From Alviniconcha marisindica (lineage: Eukaryota > Mollusca > Gastropoda > Provannidae): 64,000 nucleotides of DNA. A program made the translations under genes and the position numbers. The notes under the pieces were generated by a model. The model had not been told where the DNA came from. It did not search any database and saw only the letters and a program-made list of their open reading frames with translations. This document shows, piece by piece, positions 59,950 through 64,000 of this stretch. The stretch lies in NCBI GenBank assembly GCA_018857735.1, contig JABMCL010000813.1:1045001-1109000 (forward strand). Direction: 5' to 3'. The first letter of the stretch is position 1; each line of letters begins with the position of its first letter.

Positions 59950-61237
59950 CTGAAACAAGAACAGAAATGTATGTCAACACCAGAAACAGTACAATATATA
60001 TGTAGTAAATACTAAAAGTGAAATGGTCTATGAAATGGGAACAGAACCAAAGACACAAGCTGGCCTGAAAATGTAGAGTATATCACATGTGAATATATAT
60101 TTTCATTTGCAAACTTCATTTGGTTGCTCTGTCAATATCCATACAAGAGAAATGTACTCTTTTGCTTTTAATTTGAGCTCCTCTGGGCAAAGGAAAAAGA
60201 TTAATAAAAAAATGCATGAGCCAACTACCTAGTAATTAGTAAGTTGATGACACGAAATGTAAATCTTCAGTCTCCAAACTCTGAAGCAGACAAAAATAAC
60301 ATTTAATAAAGTTAACTGCTTTTGTGTGCATCTTGCAATATAGTGTATGGGACTAGGGAAAAACAACATCACAGAAAAAGAAAAAAAATGACTTTAGTGG
60401 TTATGGTCCCTCTGGCAAAACACCAACCAACCTTGTTTAGCCATTACTGGACTGCCATCATCTACACTATTGTTAGTTTAATGATAGACCTGGATTAGGA
60501 AATAGAATAATACTTTTAATAGAAAGCAAACATTAGGTTGATTAATGACAGCACTTGGACAGCTAGTTTGGGGTTTTGCGAGTGATTTGCTGCTTTGGTA
60601 CATTCACAATACTGATCAATACAGTGGAAGTGTTTGGGCTCCCATATATATGCAAACAATACTGGCTCTCGTTTATTGACCAGTTCACTGCACTTTTTCT
60701 CTTTTTTTGACTATTTGGTTTCTATTATCAGCACTATCGCCATTTCTTCCAGTGAATTAGTTCAAATAAAGATGTTGAGCTGTGAGCACTGCTGATAATT
60801 ATTTAACATGGTGTGTGCACTCCCGCAGGCTGGAGATAGAAAGGAAACAAAAGCATAAAAACTATTATTATTTATTTATTAGTAACTGTTTTCAGGTATC
60901 CAAATGGACCTGCCTAACTTAAATTGAAAACAGACAGAAGCGATGACTCCATTAGTCCATGGTGATGATATTATTAATATTGTGGTTGGAAATGCCTGGG
61001 ATCATGTTCACTGTGTTGACAAAGAAATTTGTTGCTGGTGAAAACAGGTCACTGTGGATGTGAGAGTGGCAAATCACTCCACTGTACTAGTACTAGGCTT
61101 CTCTACCACCTGCACCTGGTGGGCATTCTTTACTGCTGACAGTTCTTTGGAGATGGTTGCCCTGATTTTGTTTGCCCACAATCTCTGTCCAGAAGGTTAA
61201 ATTCACCATGCATCCATCCATTATATATATTTATATA
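59950..61237. other. Upstream region of the zinc-finger gene, nothing recognised
   Basis: AT-rich, with no coding signature. A CTCTGGCAAAACACCAACCAACC motif (60411-60433) resembles a SINE tail. The first exon and promoter of the zinc-finger gene may lie here or further right, but I could not place them. Confidence 0.45.
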
Positions 61238-62855
61238 TGTAACCGTGTGCACTGTGTGTGTCCAGGGCCATGACCCTTTAACCTTTTCTTTCCTGTCCTT
61301 TTCCATTTTGTTTGGGTAGGAGTTTTATGGCCCCAATAATCTAAAGTGTTAAAACTTGTGTGCTGCGCCCGCCGTGTCCTCTTTTCCCCAGTGTCCATGC
61401 AGTAGCAGGTCGTCAGTTAGTTTGAGCTGCTGCCTATGCATCTTATTCAGGGGAGATTACCCACATGTTCAAGAACCAAAATCAAGGCATGTTACGCCTG
61501 TAAGTAGTTATTTTTCTATGGCTTGTTGTTCTCACTGATGTAAATGATGTATGTTACCATGTTCACAACATGCCTTGATTTTGGTTCTTGAACATGTGGG
61601 TAATTTTGGCGTCAGACTGCCGCCTGGTTGCAGCCACCATGGCGTCAGTGTACATTGTTTGTGTGTTCAAATTTTAAGCTTTTATGCCACAAGATTTGGT
61701 TAGCTGATATGTAGCTAGTATGTTCTGCTGCCATTGTTGGGATGTTCAGTTTGAGTGATGCTTTGCCGATGCAAAGTTATCCCTCTAAAGTATGGGTCCT
61801 TTGTCAGTGTGGCTGTGCATATCTCTGTGCGGCACAATTTATTTGTTTCTACCGATCTAATTTTCTACATAAAATTGGTGGTATATTATGGCTAACACTC
61901 TGAAGATGTTGACTTCATAGTTGTCGAATGTTCATTCACTAGTTGAATATGGTTTAGTGCATAGGGGTGATTGTATAAACCGTGAGACATGTTATTTCTG
62001 TTTTGATCTGGCTTTTGTATGTCTGAGTCTTGGGCGCGCAGACTTTCACTCTGCTTAGCTTGTAAACCCAGGTGTTTGTGCGTGTACCCGAACTGGCTGG
62101 TGATGCGCGTCAGTAGTGGCAACTATGTCTTTGTCTCTGTTCACTAACCATGTAGCCAGATCAGCAGCTTAGATTCTTGATGCGCTACCTGCGTCATTAA
62201 GACCCTTGACGTTGGTCACTGATATGCTCTGCTAGTCAGTAACAGTGACATGCTGTAGCACTTTTGTACACGCGTTGAGTAACGAGGCTGGAGCCAGTCA
62301 GTTTATGACCGACTTCCTCCCGCTCATGGCATGGTCCCAAGTGCCACCCGTGTAACTGTCCGTCTCATTGTATGCCTAAGTGGAACTGCTTTAACAATTA
62401 TCTCACTCTTCCTGTTTAGTTAAGAATGAGCTTGGTAATCCGTATTTTTCACTGTTATTTTATTGTATACTATTATATCCTGGGAGTTCATCAGTTAATT
62501 GACTGGCCATCTCTTGTAGACTCGCCGCAACACTGTAAAATACTGATTTTAAGTGCAAGTCATGCACACAATTTATGTGCTTGATTATTAATCATTTTGT
62601 CACAGTTACCATCATGTATTATAGTAACCTACAGGTAAACTACATGGTTACTGTATTTATTAGATAATTGCTGTTGTTTAGACTTTACATTTGCTCTCAT
62701 GTTCTAAATGTTTTGTTTGCTTCTGTCTTTTCCAACACACTCTTTCCTGGTTGTACATGGTGTAAATAAAAGTTATGTCATAGCAACCTCTGACTTGTGA
62801 CTCTTCATTCATGCTTCCAACCTGCTTCCCTCACTCACCACCCGGCTCCCCTACA
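61238..62855. mobile_element. Probable solo LTR
   Basis: Starts TGTAACCGTGTGCACTG and ends CCCGGCTCCCCTACA, with TATA on both sides as a possible 4-bp target duplication (weak, because the flank is TA-rich). An AATAAA lies at 62765-62770, near the right end, as in an LTR read left to right. No coding frame is present and no second copy is in the window. The 1.6-kb length is long but known for gypsy-type LTRs. A non-LTR origin remains possible. Confidence 0.5.
61456..61604. repeat. Perfect 38-bp inverted repeat with 73-nt spacer
   Basis: ATTACCCACATGTTCAAGAA... at 61456-61493 is repeated exactly inverted at 61567-61604. A transcript through it would form an uninterrupted 38-bp stem. It lies inside the putative solo LTR. 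Confidence 0.95.
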
Positions 62856-63295
62856 TATATATTATTACTTGTTTGTGTGTGTGTGTGTGTGTGTGTATAC
62901 TCTGGAGGCTGGTTTCCAAGTCGCTATAACGTCCAGGTTGTCTGTGATCTGTTTGTTTTTTGGTAGAAGGTGTAGGTGTAGAGCTGTTTTAGCCGGTCTT
63001 TTACTTTCAGTTTTCCGCATCAGTAATAATGCTAATATTGATAATCTCGCTTAAACCCCAAAATTAACAACAATAAGGAAGAAGTAATAATGGACACTAA
63101 AACTGGAAACGGGAAGAGCAGACCTTTGGCTTGCACAAAGGGCACTGGATAAATCCCTTTGATCAGCGAGTTTTTCCCGTTTCACCATGCTGCAGCTCGC
63201 CGATTTGCCGGAAGTCAGAAGTAATAAATGATGGGTAACCTGTGTGACGGGTGGGGGCAAAAGGGCCAGCGTGCATGAGGACCCTCTCCATACTC
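62856..63295. other. Intergenic flank, GT repeat
   Basis: A TG run at 62873-62895 and ordinary sequence. Nothing coding is recognised. Confidence 0.5.
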
Positions 63296-63565
63296 CGAGC
63301 AACCACGGTTCGATACCGCTTCGGCTCTCCTTTCTCTTCAAAAAGGTTGTGGTTTGTGGATACTGTCTTGTGAATTTGTCCATCACTTCCTACTGAAACA
63401 TTAAAATGGCTCTCACCGAAAATGGCTCTTAATGCAGAAGTCATTCTGGTGGTGACAGTGTAGCGATACTGGTATATAATCTCTCTCCCCCCCCACCTCC
63501 ATACCCCCTTCTCCCCGTCCCTAATAAGCCGTACGGTTTCTGTGGACGTTAAGCACCATGTTTAC
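63296..63565 (+). mobile_element. tRNA-derived SINE, copy 2 of the left-edge family
   Basis: Matches 1920-2175 from the B-box region (GGTTCGATACCGCTTCGGCTCTCC) through GTGACAGTGTAGCGATA to the tail GGACGTTAAGCACCATGTTTAC. The A-box half of the head is missing or diverged, so this copy looks 5'-truncated. Confidence 0.85.
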
Positions 63566-63800
63566 TTACTCCGAGCATCGCTTTCCGGCACCTTCCTCCA
63601 AACTCTGCCAGATTTAGTTACGCCACTGAAGAGGCACTCTTTATCTCCGCGCAGCTGTCCACCGAAGCGGTCAGCGCCCTCCGAAAGGTTCGGGTATTCA
63701 TCACACTCCGAGCATCGCTTTCCGGCACCCTCCTCCACAGTCGAAAGAAGGATGTTGTAAACCAGTGCTTGGAGTTTGGACCCTCCCATGATACGCTTTG
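63566..63800. repeat. Element fragment with internal direct repeat
   Basis: CTCCGAGCATCGCTTTCCGGCACC occurs at about 63570 and again at about 63706. The block between them (CCACTGAAGAGGCACTCTTTATC) is related to the fragment at 17905-18050. The remaining 63801-64000 has a GA run (63829-63850) and a GTAG run, with nothing else recognised. Confidence 0.6.
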
Positions 63801-64000
63801 TAGAGTTCACTTGGGGTTAAAAGCACACATCAAGAGAGAGAGAGTGAGAGAAATCCGGAGCCATCGCAATAGGTAGGTAGGTAGTGTTGCTTCGTCCTCA
63901 GATGTCAGTTGACATATTAGGGACAAGCTGAGACCAATGCCGAAGCATGGTTCAATATAGCTTCCACGGAAACCAGAAGGCTCGTTAGGACGGACAGCCC

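Noticed and set aside
1..64000. CRISPR arrays, bacterial operons or prophage
   Set aside because: The window is clearly eukaryotic (introns, SINEs, LTR elements). The tandem repeats lack spacer structure.

Overview
The window is animal nuclear DNA: intron-dense genes with GT-AG junctions, tRNA-derived SINEs, microsatellites and LTR elements. Protein matches and SINE style suggest a lophotrochozoan, most likely a mollusc (perhaps a gastropod). That assignment is inference, since no species marker is present.

Layout. (1) 1-3.3 kb, + strand: the last three exons of a prosaposin-like gene, cut by the window edge. Its introns hold a 45-bp minisatellite, a SINE and a tandem array that copies the last acceptor site. 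(2) 3.9-27.25 kb, - strand: a complete 18-exon CWC22 splicing-factor gene (coding exons sum to 4,464 nt, 1,487 aa). It ends in one GC-rich 1.8-kb exon for a very long Arg/Asp/Ser/Gly-rich tail. Its introns hold minisatellites, a THAP-domain relic, a probable DNA transposon and a GC-rich block of unknown nature. (3) 27.25-27.5 kb: a compact divergent promoter with ETS-like, CCAAT and E2F-like sites. (4) 28.98-38.35 kb, + strand: a complete CDC6 replication-licensing ATPase gene (12 coding exons, 652 aa), fired from the same promoter through a noncoding first exon. (5) 40.68-45.24 kb, - strand: ribosomal protein S26 (4 exons, 125 aa) with a 5' TOP-like leader; CDC6 and RPS26 converge. (6) 46-48 kb: a SINE, a long TA repeat and a precursor-miRNA-like hairpin. 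(7) 48.12-58.03 kb: a full-length 9.9-kb Ty3/gypsy LTR element on the - strand. It has an intact gag, a gag-pol -1 frameshift signal, a broken pol and a broken envelope gene of the insect-errantivirus/baculovirus-F type. (8) 58.2-59.8 kb, - strand: a 15-finger C2H2 zinc-finger gene. (9) 61.24-62.86 kb: a probable solo LTR carrying a perfect 38-bp inverted repeat. (10) 63.3-64 kb: more SINE sequence, including a relative of the SINE at the left edge.

The most striking theme is tandem duplication across exon-intron borders. The prosaposin gene has five copies of its last acceptor plus exon start. CDC6 exon 9 has a near-identical 104-bp copy of its donor end. CDC6 exon 11 sits on a minisatellite that repeats its donor site four times. 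All could change splice choice and need RNA evidence. CWC22 (splicing), CDC6 (replication licensing) and RPS26 (translation) are housekeeping genes; prosaposin is lysosomal. Apart from the shared CWC22/CDC6 promoter there is no sign that they act as a unit.
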